This document shows, piece by piece, positions 31,970-41,205 of a stretch of 64,000 nucleotides of DNA. Each line of letters begins with the position of its first letter. Position 1 is the stretch's first letter. The position numbers were made by a program, and so were the translations under genes. Below the pieces are notes generated by a model that worked only from the letters and a program-made list of their open reading frames with translations, was not told where the DNA came from and did not search any database. The stretch is taken from the NCBI GenBank assembly GCA_022447855.1, contig JAKUTX010000006.1, positions 9,973 through 73,972 on the forward strand, written 5' to 3'. The stretch is from UBA6927 sp022447855 (lineage in GTDB: Bacteria > Chloroflexota > Dehalococcoidia > Lucifugimonadales > UBA6927).

Positions 31970-33395
31970 TATCAATGAAGTTAGAAGACTATCTGAAAAA
32001 GGCAATATGGTGCCAATTTTTCGTGAAATTAGCGCCGATTTGCTCACACCTGTTTCTGCTTATCTAAAAGTAGCTAGACCTCCATATTCATTTTTGTTTG
32101 AAAGCGTTGAAGGCGGGGAACATATGGCCCGCTACAGCTTTATCGGCACAGAACCAGAAGAAGTTATTAAAACAGGCATTGGCCAACCTAATGGCCCAAC
32201 AGATCCATTAATTCATGTGGAAAAAATGTTGGAAAAGTATACAATCCCAGACACTTCTTATATAGAGAAGTTTTGTGGAGGTGCTGTAGGTTATATTTCT
32301 TACGATGCAGTTGGACATTTCGAAAAACTCCCATCTCCACAAAATGACACACTAAACGTACCGGAGTCTATATTTTTTCTCACGCCAACTTTTCTTATGT
32401 TTGACCATTTACGTCATAAAATCCGTGTAGTAAGTCATGCATATATTGAAAATAACGTGGAAGAAGCTTACGAAAAGGCAGTCCAAAAAATCGACACACT
32501 TGTAGCAAGATTAGAGGGACCTCTATCTGTACCATATGACTCGAAAACTCAAACAAAAGTTATTGATAAAGTTCCGCAATCAAATGTATCCCGAGAATAT
32601 TTTGAGCAGATGGTCGAAAAAGTCAAAGAATATATCGTGGCAGGTGATGTTATTCAAGTTGTCCCTTCACAAAGACTGGCAAGAAAAACAAGTGCACACC
32701 CATTTGAGATATATAGATCCCTAAGAACGATAAACCCCTCACCCTATATGTACTATTTAGACCTTGATGGATTCAACATTGTTGGAGCTTCACCTGAAAT
32801 GCTAGTACAAGTACAAGATGGTGTTGTTAGAAACAATCCCATTGCTGGAACCCGACCTAGAGGATCCACTAATACTGAAGACATAGCCCTTGAGAAAGAG
32901 CTGAAAAATGATGAAAAGGAATTAGCTGAACATATAATGCTTGTAGATTTAGGTAGAAATGACGTCGGCCGTGTAAGTGTTCCAGGAACTGTAGAAGTGT
33001 CTACCCTGATGGATGTTGTACGCTATTCTCATGTAATGCATTTGGTATCAGAAGTTGTTGGGAAGCTTCAACCTGACAAATGTAACTATGATGCTTTTAG
33101 AGCTTGTTTCCCAACAGGTACTGTTTCTGGTGCACCAAAGATTAGGGCAATGGAAATTATAGCTGAGTTAGAACCTGTAAAACGTGGTCCGTACTCAGGT
33201 GGAGTAGGATATTTTGATTTTGCCGGAAACATGGATACTGCCATTGCTATACGTACACTGGTAGTAAAAGATGGAATTGCGTATGCCCAAGCAGGTGGTG
33301 GAGTTGTCTTCGATAGCAAACCTGACTTAGAATTCGAAGAAACGATACACAAAATGTCAGCCTTACTTCGAGCTGTTGATTTGGCTGAAGAATAA
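31956..33395 (+). CDS. trpE: anthranilate synthase component I
   Basis: TrpE makes anthranilate from chorismate and ammonia. The protein has the N-terminal feedback-site region FLFESVEGGEHMARYSFIG (the LLES motif appears as LFES), and the catalytic core GDVIQVVPSQRLARK, GASPEMLVQV, NPIAGTRPRGS, HIMLVDLGRNDVGRV, and FPTGTVSGAPKIRAMEII. ATG at 31956 gives the usual MYYPDINEVRRL start and overlaps trpS; ATG at 31944 is an alternative. Confidence 0.96.
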   Translation: MYYPDINEVRRLSEKGNMVPIFREISADLLTPVSAYLKVARPPYSFLFESVEGGEHMARYSFIGTEPEEVIKTGIGQPNGPTDPLIHVEKMLEKYTIPDTSYIEKFCGGAVGYISYDAVGHFEKLPSPQNDTLNVPESIFFLTPTFLMFDHLRHKIRVVSHAYIENNVEEAYEKAVQKIDTLVARLEGPLSVPYDSKTQTKVIDKVPQSNVSREYFEQMVEKVKEYIVAGDVIQVVPSQRLARKTSAHPFEIYRSLRTINPSPYMYYLDLDGFNIVGASPEMLVQVQDGVVRNNPIAGTRPRGSTNTEDIALEKELKNDEKELAEHIMLVDLGRNDVGRVSVPGTVEVSTLMDVVRYSHVMHLVSEVVGKLQPDKCNYDAFRACFPTGTVSGAPKIRAMEIIAELEPVKRGPYSGGVGYFDFAGNMDTAIAIRTLVVKDGIAYAQAGGGVVFDSKPDLEFEETIHKMSALLRAVDLAEE

Positions 33396-33426
33396 ACTGC
33401 AATCATTTAGATTCTAGGAGAAAAAT

Positions 33427-33990
33427 GTGCTCTTATTAATTGACAATTACGATAGTTTTACATATAACCTGTTTCAATATTTTTCTGAACTAGGGGCAGA
33501 TGTAAAAGTAGTAAGGAATGATGAAATCTCCCTCGATGATGCAATTAACTATACTCCCGAAAAGTTAGTCATTTCTCCAGGACCTTGTACTCCTATAAAA
33601 GCAGGGATTTCAAATGAGCTTGTCAATTATTTTTCAGGGAAAATACCTGTATTAGGTGTTTGCCTTGGTCATCAATGTATTGGCTATGTCAATGGAGGAA
33701 ATATTTCTGGTGCTCGAGAGATTATGCATGGAAAAACATCTCTTATTCATCATGATGGAAAAGGGTTATTCAAAGGTATCTCTAATCCCTTTGAGGCAAT
33801 CCGTTACCATTCACTTGTTGTTGACTCGAACAATTTGCCTAAAGATCTAGAAGTAACAGCATGGACAGAAGATGGCACTATAATGGGACTGAGAAATAAG
33901 TCTAAAATTATTGAAGGAATTCAATTCCATCCCGAATCAATTATGACAAAAGTAGGCCACGATATTCTGAAAAATTTTCTCGATATGTAA
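33427..33990 (+). CDS. trpG: anthranilate synthase glutaminase component II
   Basis: TrpG supplies ammonia to TrpE. The 187-residue glutamine amidotransferase has LLIDNYDSFTYNLFQYFSEL, SPGPCTPIKAG, the nucleophile segment VLGVCLGHQCIGY and the catalytic His/Glu in GIQFHPESIMT. The start is GTG at 33427 with AGGAG upstream; the overlapping ATG is out of frame. TrpG proteins often also serve PabB in folate synthesis, and folP-folK lie 7 kb away. Confidence 0.96.
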   Translation: MLLLIDNYDSFTYNLFQYFSELGADVKVVRNDEISLDDAINYTPEKLVISPGPCTPIKAGISNELVNYFSGKIPVLGVCLGHQCIGYVNGGNISGAREIMHGKTSLIHHDGKGLFKGISNPFEAIRYHSLVVDSNNLPKDLEVTAWTEDGTIMGLRNKSKIIEGIQFHPESIMTKVGHDILKNFLDM

Positions 33991-34014
33991 TAACACACCC
34001 AATAAGGAAATAAT

Positions 34015-35037
34015 ATGCAGTCAGAACTTTTAGAGCAACTAATTGATGGGCAAAATTTATCCATGGAACAAGCATCATCAGTCATGAATGAAATTATGGA
34101 TGGAAAACTTTCTGATTCACAATTCGGATCTATTGTAACCGCATTAAGAATTAAGGGAGAAACATCCGATGAAGTTGCAGGAATGGCCACAACTATGCGA
34201 TCAAGATCACTAAAAATTTCTTCTTCTAAAAAATTAGTTGACACCTGTGGGACTGGAGGAGATGGCTCAGGAAGTTTTAATGTCTCAACAACCGCTGCTT
34301 TTGTAGTTGCTGGAAGTGGTCAGCCAGTAGCAAAACATGGCAATAGAGCCATGTCAAGTAGTTCAGGAAGTGCTGATGTGTTGGAAGAAATTGGTGCAAC
34401 AATCGAATTAAATCCCGAGCAAGTTGAACAATGCCTATCAGAAACTGGATTTGCTTTCATGTTCGCACAAACATTTCACCCTTCAATGAAATTTGCGGCT
34501 ATTCCACGAAAAGAACTAGGTATAAGGACAGTTTTTAACATTTTAGGACCTCTAACTAACCCTGCCAACGCAGAATTCCAAATTATAGGAATCGGCACTC
34601 CTGAAGTCGGCGGCTTAATGATAAATGTGTTAAAAAAATTAGGAGCAAAGCGGGCTATGGTAATCCATGGCACAGACGGTTTAGATGAAATTAGCTTATC
34701 CGCACCGACTAGAACGTGGGAATTAAAAAATAATAAAATTATTGAAAACGAAATATCACCTGAAAACTTTGGAATGAATTTTCAAACTAAAGATTCAGTA
34801 AATGATTCAATATCTGTTACCGGAATTAAAGAAAGTGCTAGAGTCATGACAGATGTTTTGTCAGGTAAAAAAGGTCCCGCTAGAGACATTACAATTTTAA
34901 ATGCAGCTGCCGCACTATATATTTCTAACAATAAAATATCGCTATTGGAGGCATCAAATATTGCATCGGACTGTATAGATTCAGGAGCAGCAAAAAACAC
35001 AATGGAATTATTTGTAAGTCGAACCAACGGTTTTTAG
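34015..35037 (+). CDS. trpD: anthranilate phosphoribosyltransferase
   Basis: TrpD joins anthranilate to PRPP. The 340-residue protein shows the PRPP-binding motif DTCGTGGDGSGSFNVST, KHGNRAMSSSSGSADVLE, the anthranilate-site region TFHPSMKFAAIPRKELGIRT and FNILGPLTNPA, and HGTDGLDEIS. It is separate from TrpG, not fused. It lies 24 nt after trpG. Confidence 0.97.
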   Translation: MQSELLEQLIDGQNLSMEQASSVMNEIMDGKLSDSQFGSIVTALRIKGETSDEVAGMATTMRSRSLKISSSKKLVDTCGTGGDGSGSFNVSTTAAFVVAGSGQPVAKHGNRAMSSSSGSADVLEEIGATIELNPEQVEQCLSETGFAFMFAQTFHPSMKFAAIPRKELGIRTVFNILGPLTNPANAEFQIIGIGTPEVGGLMINVLKKLGAKRAMVIHGTDGLDEISLSAPTRTWELKNNKIIENEISPENFGMNFQTKDSVNDSISVTGIKESARVMTDVLSGKKGPARDITILNAAAALYISNNKISLLEASNIASDCIDSGAAKNTMELFVSRTNGF

Positions 35038-35054
35038 AGAAATGATAATTAGAT

Positions 35055-35858
35055 ATGGTTAACCCTTCAGCACCAGACATCCTAAAAAAAATTGTTCAAA
35101 CAAAAATTGATGAAATCAATTTGCAGATGCAAAATAATGATTTGCAGATGTTACAAGCCTGTATAGACAAACAACCCCCTCCGCTGAATTTCGCAGGGTC
35201 ATTATGGGGGTCAGAAATCAAAATCATTGCCGAAGTAAAGAAAGCTTCACCTGTAAGAGGAATTTTTCGAAAAGATTTTGATCACCGTGAAATAGCAAAG
35301 ATTTATGCAGATAATGGAGCATCAGCTATCTCTGTACTAACAGACGAAGAACATTTTCAGGGCAGCTTAGAATACATGAAAGATGTAAAGGAAATCGTTA
35401 TTTCAAAATCTATCCCAGTCTTACGAAAAGATTTTATTTTGGACAAATATCAAATATTTCAATCAAGAGCTTTCGGTGCTGATGCAGTTCTACTAATTGT
35501 ATCTATGCTAACAAAAGAAAAACTTCAAGAACTTTTTGAACTTACCCAAAGCCTGTGGATGCAATCTATTGTAGAAATACATGACGAAACTGAGCTTGAA
35601 ACAGCACTAGAAGTAGGAGCAGAGATTATTGGTATCAATAATCGAAACTTACATAATTTTGTTACTGATATTGAAGTTACAGAACAATTAGCACCAAAAA
35701 TTCCTAATGGGAAAATAATAGTATCTGAAAGCGGAATCAAGAATATCAATGACATCAATCGAATTCAAAAAGCTGGAGTCAATGCTGCATTAATTGGAGA
35801 ATCACTTATTTCCAGTAAAAATATTGCCACCAAACTGAAAGAGTTTATTAATGACTAA
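35055..35858 (+). CDS. trpC: indole-3-glycerol phosphate synthase
   Basis: TrpC closes the indole ring from CdRP. The barrel protein (267 residues) shows IIAEVKKASPVRGIFRKDFD with catalytic Lys, ISVLTDEEHFQGSLEYM, VLRKDFILDKYQIFQSRAFG with the second catalytic Lys, EIIGINNRNLHNF and VSESGI. It overlaps trpF by 8 nt. Confidence 0.96.
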   Translation: MVNPSAPDILKKIVQTKIDEINLQMQNNDLQMLQACIDKQPPPLNFAGSLWGSEIKIIAEVKKASPVRGIFRKDFDHREIAKIYADNGASAISVLTDEEHFQGSLEYMKDVKEIVISKSIPVLRKDFILDKYQIFQSRAFGADAVLLIVSMLTKEKLQELFELTQSLWMQSIVEIHDETELETALEVGAEIIGINNRNLHNFVTDIEVTEQLAPKIPNGKIIVSESGIKNINDINRIQKAGVNAALIGESLISSKNIATKLKEFIND

Positions 35859-36519
35859 TGTTAAAATATGTGGGCTTCGGACACTTTCAGACGCGACGAT
35901 TGCTATACAGGAAGGTGCTGACTTCATAGGATTTGTTTTTGTTCAAAATGTAACTCGACAAATTAACGTTTCTACAGCTAAAAAAATAATCAAACAAACC
36001 AAAAAGCTTTTGCAACCAGATGCCCAGTTAAAATTTGTTGGGTTATTTGTAAATGAGCAAATTGACCAAATCAATCAAATCATTAACGAGTGTGAGTTAG
36101 ATTATGTACAATTGTGTGGAAATGAAACCCCTACTCAATGGAAATCTTTGAATACTAATGTTATCAAGCAACTGAAAATACCCCCTTCGATCGCAGAGGA
36201 ACTGACTATAGATGAGGAAATGATTATTCGTGATGCTGAAATGATATATTCTAGCGGTGCTAAAATCCTTATTGATGCCGACGTCCAAGGTAAACATGGA
36301 GGCACAGGAGTATTGTCCGACTGGGATTTGGCATCAAAAATTTCTGCAAAGTACCCCGTAATTTTAGCAGGAGGACTAACACCCAGAAATGTTTCGAATG
36401 CAATTCAAGTGGTCAATCCTTGGGGAGTAGACGTATCAAGTGGAGTAGAATCAAACAGTCAGAAAGATCCCGAAAAAATTGCTCAATTCATTAAAAACTC
36501 AAAAACCTTGATAGAATAG
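35851..36519 (+). CDS. trpF: phosphoribosylanthranilate isomerase
   Basis: TrpF isomerises PRA to CdRP. The protein begins VKICGLRTLSDATIAIQEGA with the catalytic Cys, then GLFVNEQIDQINQIINE, YVQLCGNETP, ILIDADVQGKHGGTGVLSDW and ILAGGLTPRNVSNAI, where the phosphate is bound. It is the last gene of the operon; trpB and trpA are not found after it, since the convergent malate dehydrogenase gene begins its stop 4 nt downstream. Confidence 0.95.
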   Translation: MTNVKICGLRTLSDATIAIQEGADFIGFVFVQNVTRQINVSTAKKIIKQTKKLLQPDAQLKFVGLFVNEQIDQINQIINECELDYVQLCGNETPTQWKSLNTNVIKQLKIPPSIAEELTIDEEMIIRDAEMIYSSGAKILIDADVQGKHGGTGVLSDWDLASKISAKYPVILAGGLTPRNVSNAIQVVNPWGVDVSSGVESNSQKDPEKIAQFIKNSKTLIE

Positions 36520-36523
36520 GTTT

Positions 36524-37456
36524 CTAGGAATTTGATTTCATAATTTCGACAAGTTCTTCAACAGAATCCGCTGACGATTTTAAGGCTTTAAGTTCTGATG
36601 AAGTCAAATCAAATTCGATTATTTCTTCAATCCCTCCGGCACCAAGCTTTACAGGAACTCCTACAAAAAGCCCATCGATACCGTATTCTCCTTCTAAATA
36701 TGCAGTACATGGCAATATTTGTTTTTTATCAAACATTATTGATTCAACCATCTGTACAATAGCTGCTGACGGTGCATAAAAAGCACTACCTGTTTTCAAT
36801 AAATTCACTATCTCTGCACCACCATCACGTGTTCTTTGAACAATCTCTTCTAGACGATCTTCTGCAATCAACTCACTCACAGATATACCTCCTACAGTAG
36901 TACTTCCTACTACAGGAACCATTGTGTCTCCGTGGCCACCAAGTACATATGCATCGATTGAACGAACAGAAACATCTAATTCTTCAGCAAGGAAAGCTGA
37001 AAATCTAGCAGTATCTAAAATTCCAGCCATCCCAACAACCTTCTTTTTGTCAAAATGGCTAACCTCTAGAGCCTTTTGTGCCATTGCATCAAGAGGATTA
37101 GTTACAACTAGAATAATAGCCTGTGGAGATCTTGGTGCGACTTCATTGACGACACTAGTAATGATTTTCATATTTGTAAGTAGCAAATCATCTCTGCTCA
37201 TCCCAGGTTTTCGTGCAATTCCTGAAGTAATTACTACAACATCCGAGCCTGCTGTTAAATTATAATCCTGTGTTCCAATTATTGAGGCATCAGAGTTAAT
37301 GACTGGACCGGATTCTAACATGTCCAAAGCTTTTCCAGCTGCTAACCCATCTACAATGTCAACCAATACTACATCAGCAAATCCGTTATCAAAAATTCTT
37401 TGAGCTGCAGTAGCCCCAACATTTCCAGCTCCAACTATTGTTACTTTCTTATCCAT
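36524..37456 (-). CDS. mdh: malate dehydrogenase, LDH-like type
   Basis: The enzyme interconverts malate and oxaloacetate with NAD(H). The 310-residue protein has the Rossmann motif VTIVGAGNVGATAAQRI, the NAD-selecting acidic residue in VVLVDIVDG, RKPGMSRDDLL containing the substrate Arg loop with Met, VVTNPLDAM, and VLGGHGDTMVPVVG with the catalytic His. The tetrameric LDH-like branch of MDH fits this sequence; lactate dehydrogenase is excluded by the Arg-containing loop pattern. It follows the carboxyltransferase genes on the same strand after a 51-nt gap. Confidence 0.94.
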   Translation of the reverse strand: MDKKVTIVGAGNVGATAAQRIFDNGFADVVLVDIVDGLAAGKALDMLESGPVINSDASIIGTQDYNLTAGSDVVVITSGIARKPGMSRDDLLLTNMKIITSVVNEVAPRSPQAIILVVTNPLDAMAQKALEVSHFDKKKVVGMAGILDTARFSAFLAEELDVSVRSIDAYVLGGHGDTMVPVVGSTTVGGISVSELIAEDRLEEIVQRTRDGGAEIVNLLKTGSAFYAPSAAIVQMVESIMFDKKQILPCTAYLEGEYGIDGLFVGVPVKLGAGGIEEIIEFDLTSSELKALKSSADSVEELVEIMKSNS

Positions 37457-37507
37457 TATTCTCTCCAGTAATTTTTTTAAAATTTTAATCTATTTATTGT
37501 ACGATAT

Positions 37508-39340
37508 TTATTCTTTTGGTGAAATTAACATCAATAATTGATCTTTTGAGAGGTGAGTATTTACTTCGCAATAAATCTTTTCCACAATTCCGTCCACAGG
37601 GGAAGGGATTGAATTCTCCATTTTCATGGCCTCTAAAATCAATAGTGATTGGCCTTTAGAAATATTATCTCCTTCATCAACCAAATACTGAATCAGTACA
37701 CCGGGCATTGGAGCTAAAATTTCTGTATTACCATTAACAGAAACGGCTGTTCCTTCAGGTTCTTTGGCTATACTAATTTCAGATATTGATTCTTTTTCGT
37801 TAACCAAATCCTTAGCACTAAAATTAGGTTCTACATCTACTACAAACATTTCTTCCCCAATATACACATTAAATGATCTCGAATTCTTATTTGACGTTGT
37901 AGGTTTTCTAGGAACAGTATCAACCTGTAGCTTTTCCTGAGGAATTCGATTCTCATTGAAGGAAGATAACCCAAATTTTGATTTCAAAAAATCAAGTGCA
38001 ATTGCAGGATATAAGACATAAGTTAATACATCTTTGATATCAGAAGAAATATCAATAATCTGCTTTTTAGCATTCTGCATTTCAGGTTTAAGTCGACTGG
38101 ATGGTTTTTCATCAGGTAAGTTCAATACAAGGTCAGGATTATCAGCAGGTGTTTCTAGAGAATGTCCCACTTCTGCGGCAGGAGGGCGTCCATATTTCCC
38201 TGCAATAAAATCTTTTATCTGGTCAGTAATCATTTGGTACCTACCAAAAAGAACATTATTGACTGATTGAGAACCTACCATCTGACTTATAGGCGTTACC
38301 AATGGGGGAAATCCTAAATCCGCTCGTGTTCTTGGGATTTCGTTTAAAACATCATCCAATTTTTCAATAGCTTGCAATTCAGACAACTGTGATATGAGAT
38401 TTGAATACATTCCTCCAGGTATTTGATGTTTTAGCACATCAACATCGATTACAGATGAACGTGTATTCTCTATAGAATAATTATTATGTTTAAGTATCTC
38501 CTCTAATTCTTTGTCTAGTTGAATTATGAGATCTAAATCAAATTTCGGATCTTTTTCATGGCCTGCCAAAGTCATGCATAATGGCTCAACCGCTGGTTGA
38601 GAAGTTCGTAAGGCTAATGGAGACAGACAAGTATCAACAATATCTATCCCTGCTTCAATAGCTTTCAAGAGTGTCATAGACGCCATTCCACTTGTGTAAT
38701 GCGTGTGAAGTTGTAGCTCAAGACTAGGAAAAGAATTCTTTAATTCACTCACCAAGGCAAATGAATCATATGGATTCAGTAATCCCCCCATATCCTTAAT
38801 GCAAAGACTGTCTGCGCCTAGTGAAATAAATTGCCTTGTTTTTTCAATATAATAATTTAAATCATAGATAGGGTCAGTAGAGAGTTTCCCATCAATAGTT
38901 GAATAACATATGGTTAATTGAAGGTGTTTGTTTTGGTTTTTTATGTTTTCAGAAGCTGTTTCAAGATTCCATGGATCATTCAATGCATCAAAAACCCTAA
39001 AAATATCAATCCCAGAGGTAGATGCTTGCTCAATAAATGCCTGAACAACATCATCCGAATACGCCCTGTAACCAACCAGACTCTGTCCTCTTAACAACAT
39101 CGAAAGATTAGTATGTTTCAAATGTTCCTTTAAAACAATTAATCTTTCCCATGGATCTTCGTTTAAATAACGAATCGACGCATCAAAAGTAGCACCACCC
39201 CACACTTCCATTGAATGAAATCCCACTGAATCCATTTTTTCAGCCATTTGAAGCATATGTTCAGTCGAAAATCTAGTTGCAAGAAGGCTCTGTTGCGCAT
39301 CTCTAAAAGTAGTATCAGTTATCTTAATCGAATTGTTCAT
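37508..39340 (-). CDS. pyruvate/oxaloacetate carboxyltransferase with biotinyl domain (OadA/PycB/5S-type)
   Basis: The N-terminal barrel (about residues 5-300) is the carboxyltransferase of oxaloacetate decarboxylase alpha, pyruvate carboxylase subunit B or transcarboxylase 5S: ITDTTFRDAQQSLLATR, VEVWGGATFDAS-like EVWGGATFDAS, LCIKDMGGLLNPYDS (metal-binding Lys) and LQLHTHYTSGMA. A linker domain (PGGMYSNLISQL) and the C-terminal biotinyl domain follow, with the biotinylated lysine K573 in EAMKMEN. No biotin carboxylase gene is nearby. It overlaps the upstream 81-residue gene by 4 nt, indicating coupling. Which partner reaction it serves is not settled by sequence. Confidence 0.93.
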   Translation of the reverse strand: MNNSIKITDTTFRDAQQSLLATRFSTEHMLQMAEKMDSVGFHSMEVWGGATFDASIRYLNEDPWERLIVLKEHLKHTNLSMLLRGQSLVGYRAYSDDVVQAFIEQASTSGIDIFRVFDALNDPWNLETASENIKNQNKHLQLTICYSTIDGKLSTDPIYDLNYYIEKTRQFISLGADSLCIKDMGGLLNPYDSFALVSELKNSFPSLELQLHTHYTSGMASMTLLKAIEAGIDIVDTCLSPLALRTSQPAVEPLCMTLAGHEKDPKFDLDLIIQLDKELEEILKHNNYSIENTRSSVIDVDVLKHQIPGGMYSNLISQLSELQAIEKLDDVLNEIPRTRADLGFPPLVTPISQMVGSQSVNNVLFGRYQMITDQIKDFIAGKYGRPPAAEVGHSLETPADNPDLVLNLPDEKPSSRLKPEMQNAKKQIIDISSDIKDVLTYVLYPAIALDFLKSKFGLSSFNENRIPQEKLQVDTVPRKPTTSNKNSRSFNVYIGEEMFVVDVEPNFSAKDLVNEKESISEISIAKEPEGTAVSVNGNTEILAPMPGVLIQYLVDEGDNISKGQSLLILEAMKMENSIPSPVDGIVEKIYCEVNTHLSKDQLLMLISPKE

Positions 39341-39582
39341 CTAACCAAATAAGCGGGAGAATTAGCTAATGAATAATACGATTTGTGAGATTGAAATCTA
39401 TTCAATGATCTCTGGGCCCTAATACCAATTGGTGACGTTGCAAACTTCCAGTTACTTATTTTAGTCTCTTGTAAGATATTGCTAGCAGGAAATTCTCCTT
39501 CAACATACTCTCTTACAGCAACAGCTACCGCAGCAATTTTTAATTGTCGATTTTCTAAATATCTTGGACTTGTAATTTTCAT
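39337..39582 (-). CDS. small protein between the two carboxyltransferase genes
   Basis: The 81-residue protein is soluble-looking, with an N-terminal helix LKIAAVAVAVREYVEGEF and the segment SNWKFATSPIGIRAQRSLNR. It overlaps both neighbours by 4 nt, so it is translated between them. Its place and the Ala-rich AAVAVAVREYV helix followed by a Trp-containing segment recall small accessory (epsilon- or gamma-like) subunits of biotin-dependent carboxylases, but similarity is weak and I do not assign a family. It lacks the hydrophobic N-terminus expected of a membrane OadG subunit. Confidence 0.7.
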   Translation of the reverse strand: MKITSPRYLENRQLKIAAVAVAVREYVEGEFPASNILQETKISNWKFATSPIGIRAQRSLNRFQSHKSYYSLANSPAYLVR

Positions 39583-41141
39583 AAAGGTATATTCCCATGT
39601 TTTTTGGGAGGAGATTGGTCTCTTTTGTTTTTTAACATTGCAAGTGCATTGGCAATTTTGCGTCTAGATTCATGAGGGTAAATCACTTCGTCTATATATC
39701 CTTGTTCAGCAGCAATATAGGGATTCATCAATTCATTCTTATAATCATTAATCAGTTCTGAACGTTTTTTATCTGGATTTTCAGAGCTAGAAATTTCTCT
39801 GTTATATATAATATCCACAGCTCCTTCAGCACCCATAACAGCTATTTCTGAATTTGGCCAAGCAAAATTCATATCACCACTTAATCCCTTACTGCTCATC
39901 ACAATATAAGCACCTCCATATGCTTTCCTTGTAATAATACATATTTTAGGAACTGTAGCTTCGGCATAAGCAAAAATTAACTTGGCACCATGTCTAATAA
40001 TCCCAGAATGTTCCTGGTCAATCCCAGGAAGAAACCCTGGAACATCTGCAAAAGTAATAATCGGAATATTAAACGAATCACAAAATCGTATGAATCGTGC
40101 AGATTTTACAGAAGCATCAATATCTATGACACCAGCTAAGTTCATAGGTTGTTGAGCAACAATTCCAACAGTTGACCCTTTAATTCTGCCAAATCCAACA
40201 ATCATGTTCGTAGCAAAATCACTGTGTATTTCAAAAAAATCCCTATTGTCCAAAATACGTACTAAAATTTCATGCATGTTGTAAGGTTCACTTGGATTTT
40301 CAGGAACTATATCATCTATTTGATAATCAATATCTGTATAAGAATCAAAATCTTCATAACTTTCAATACATGGTGGTTCTTCCATATTGTTAGAAGGTAA
40401 AAAACTAAGAAGTTTTCTTACCTTTTTGAAGCACTCTGTTTCATCATTGGTCGAAAAATGAGCAACACCGCTCTTAGATGAATGGACAGAAGCCCCCCCA
40501 AGTTCTTCAAGGGATGACTTTTCTCCTGTAACCGCTTGAACAACTTTAGGGCCGGTAATATACATCTGAGAAATGTCTTGAGTCATGAATATAAAATCAG
40601 TAAGTGCTGGAGAATATGTCGCCCCTCCAGCAGCTGGACCTAAAATCAATGACAATTGTGGGATTACGCCAGAAGATTTAACATTGCGAAGAAAAATATC
40701 CCCATATCCAGCCAGACTTTTTATCCCTTCTTGAATTCTTGCGCCTCCAGAATCGATCAATCCAATACAGGGAGATCCGTTTTGAATAGCCAAATCCATT
40801 ATTTTGCAAATCTTCTTTGCAGCTATTTGTGATAAAGACCCACCAAAAACCGGGAAATTTTGTGCATACAAAAATATTGTTCGTCCTTGAATAGTTCCAA
40901 ACCCTGTAATAACAGAATCTCCAAGAGCAGAATTATCAGAAATTGGGACATCACCATTTGATACCATTGCGTCAATTTCATTAAATGAATTTACATCAAG
41001 TAATTCAAGAATTCTTTCTCTCGCAGTTAATTTTCCCCTTTGATGTTGAGCATCAATTCTTTTCAACCCACCGGATTGGCGAGCTTGCTCACGCAAAGTT
41101 GTTAAATAGTTTTTTGAATGGTGATTCATTTTTTGTGCCAT
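39579..41141 (-). CDS. acyl-CoA carboxyltransferase (PccB/MmdA/12S-type)
   Basis: The 520-residue protein has the crotonase-fold double domain of propionyl-CoA carboxylase beta, methylmalonyl-CoA decarboxylase alpha or transcarboxylase 12S. Motifs are GGLKRIDAQHQRGKLTARER, PCIGLIDSGGARIQEG, GPAAGGATYSPALTDFIFM, GIIRHGAKLIFAYAEATVPK and ITRKAYGGAYIVMSSKGL (two oxyanion-hole Gly-Gly sites). It is the first gene of the cluster, with the small protein and the OadA-like gene following in overlap. Acyl-CoA substrate choice (propionyl against acetyl) cannot be fixed by eye. Confidence 0.93.
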   Translation of the reverse strand: MAQKMNHHSKNYLTTLREQARQSGGLKRIDAQHQRGKLTARERILELLDVNSFNEIDAMVSNGDVPISDNSALGDSVITGFGTIQGRTIFLYAQNFPVFGGSLSQIAAKKICKIMDLAIQNGSPCIGLIDSGGARIQEGIKSLAGYGDIFLRNVKSSGVIPQLSLILGPAAGGATYSPALTDFIFMTQDISQMYITGPKVVQAVTGEKSSLEELGGASVHSSKSGVAHFSTNDETECFKKVRKLLSFLPSNNMEEPPCIESYEDFDSYTDIDYQIDDIVPENPSEPYNMHEILVRILDNRDFFEIHSDFATNMIVGFGRIKGSTVGIVAQQPMNLAGVIDIDASVKSARFIRFCDSFNIPIITFADVPGFLPGIDQEHSGIIRHGAKLIFAYAEATVPKICIITRKAYGGAYIVMSSKGLSGDMNFAWPNSEIAVMGAEGAVDIIYNREISSSENPDKKRSELINDYKNELMNPYIAAEQGYIDEVIYPHESRRKIANALAMLKNKRDQSPPKKHGNIPL

Positions 41142-41205
41142 AATATTAATAATCTATTACTATATTCTACAGCAAACTAACAGATAAATTATTAGGCTGC
41201 AACAG

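Noticed and set aside
33086..33406. 106-residue minus-strand ORF at the end of trpE
   Set aside because: It is antisense to the conserved catalytic part of trpE.
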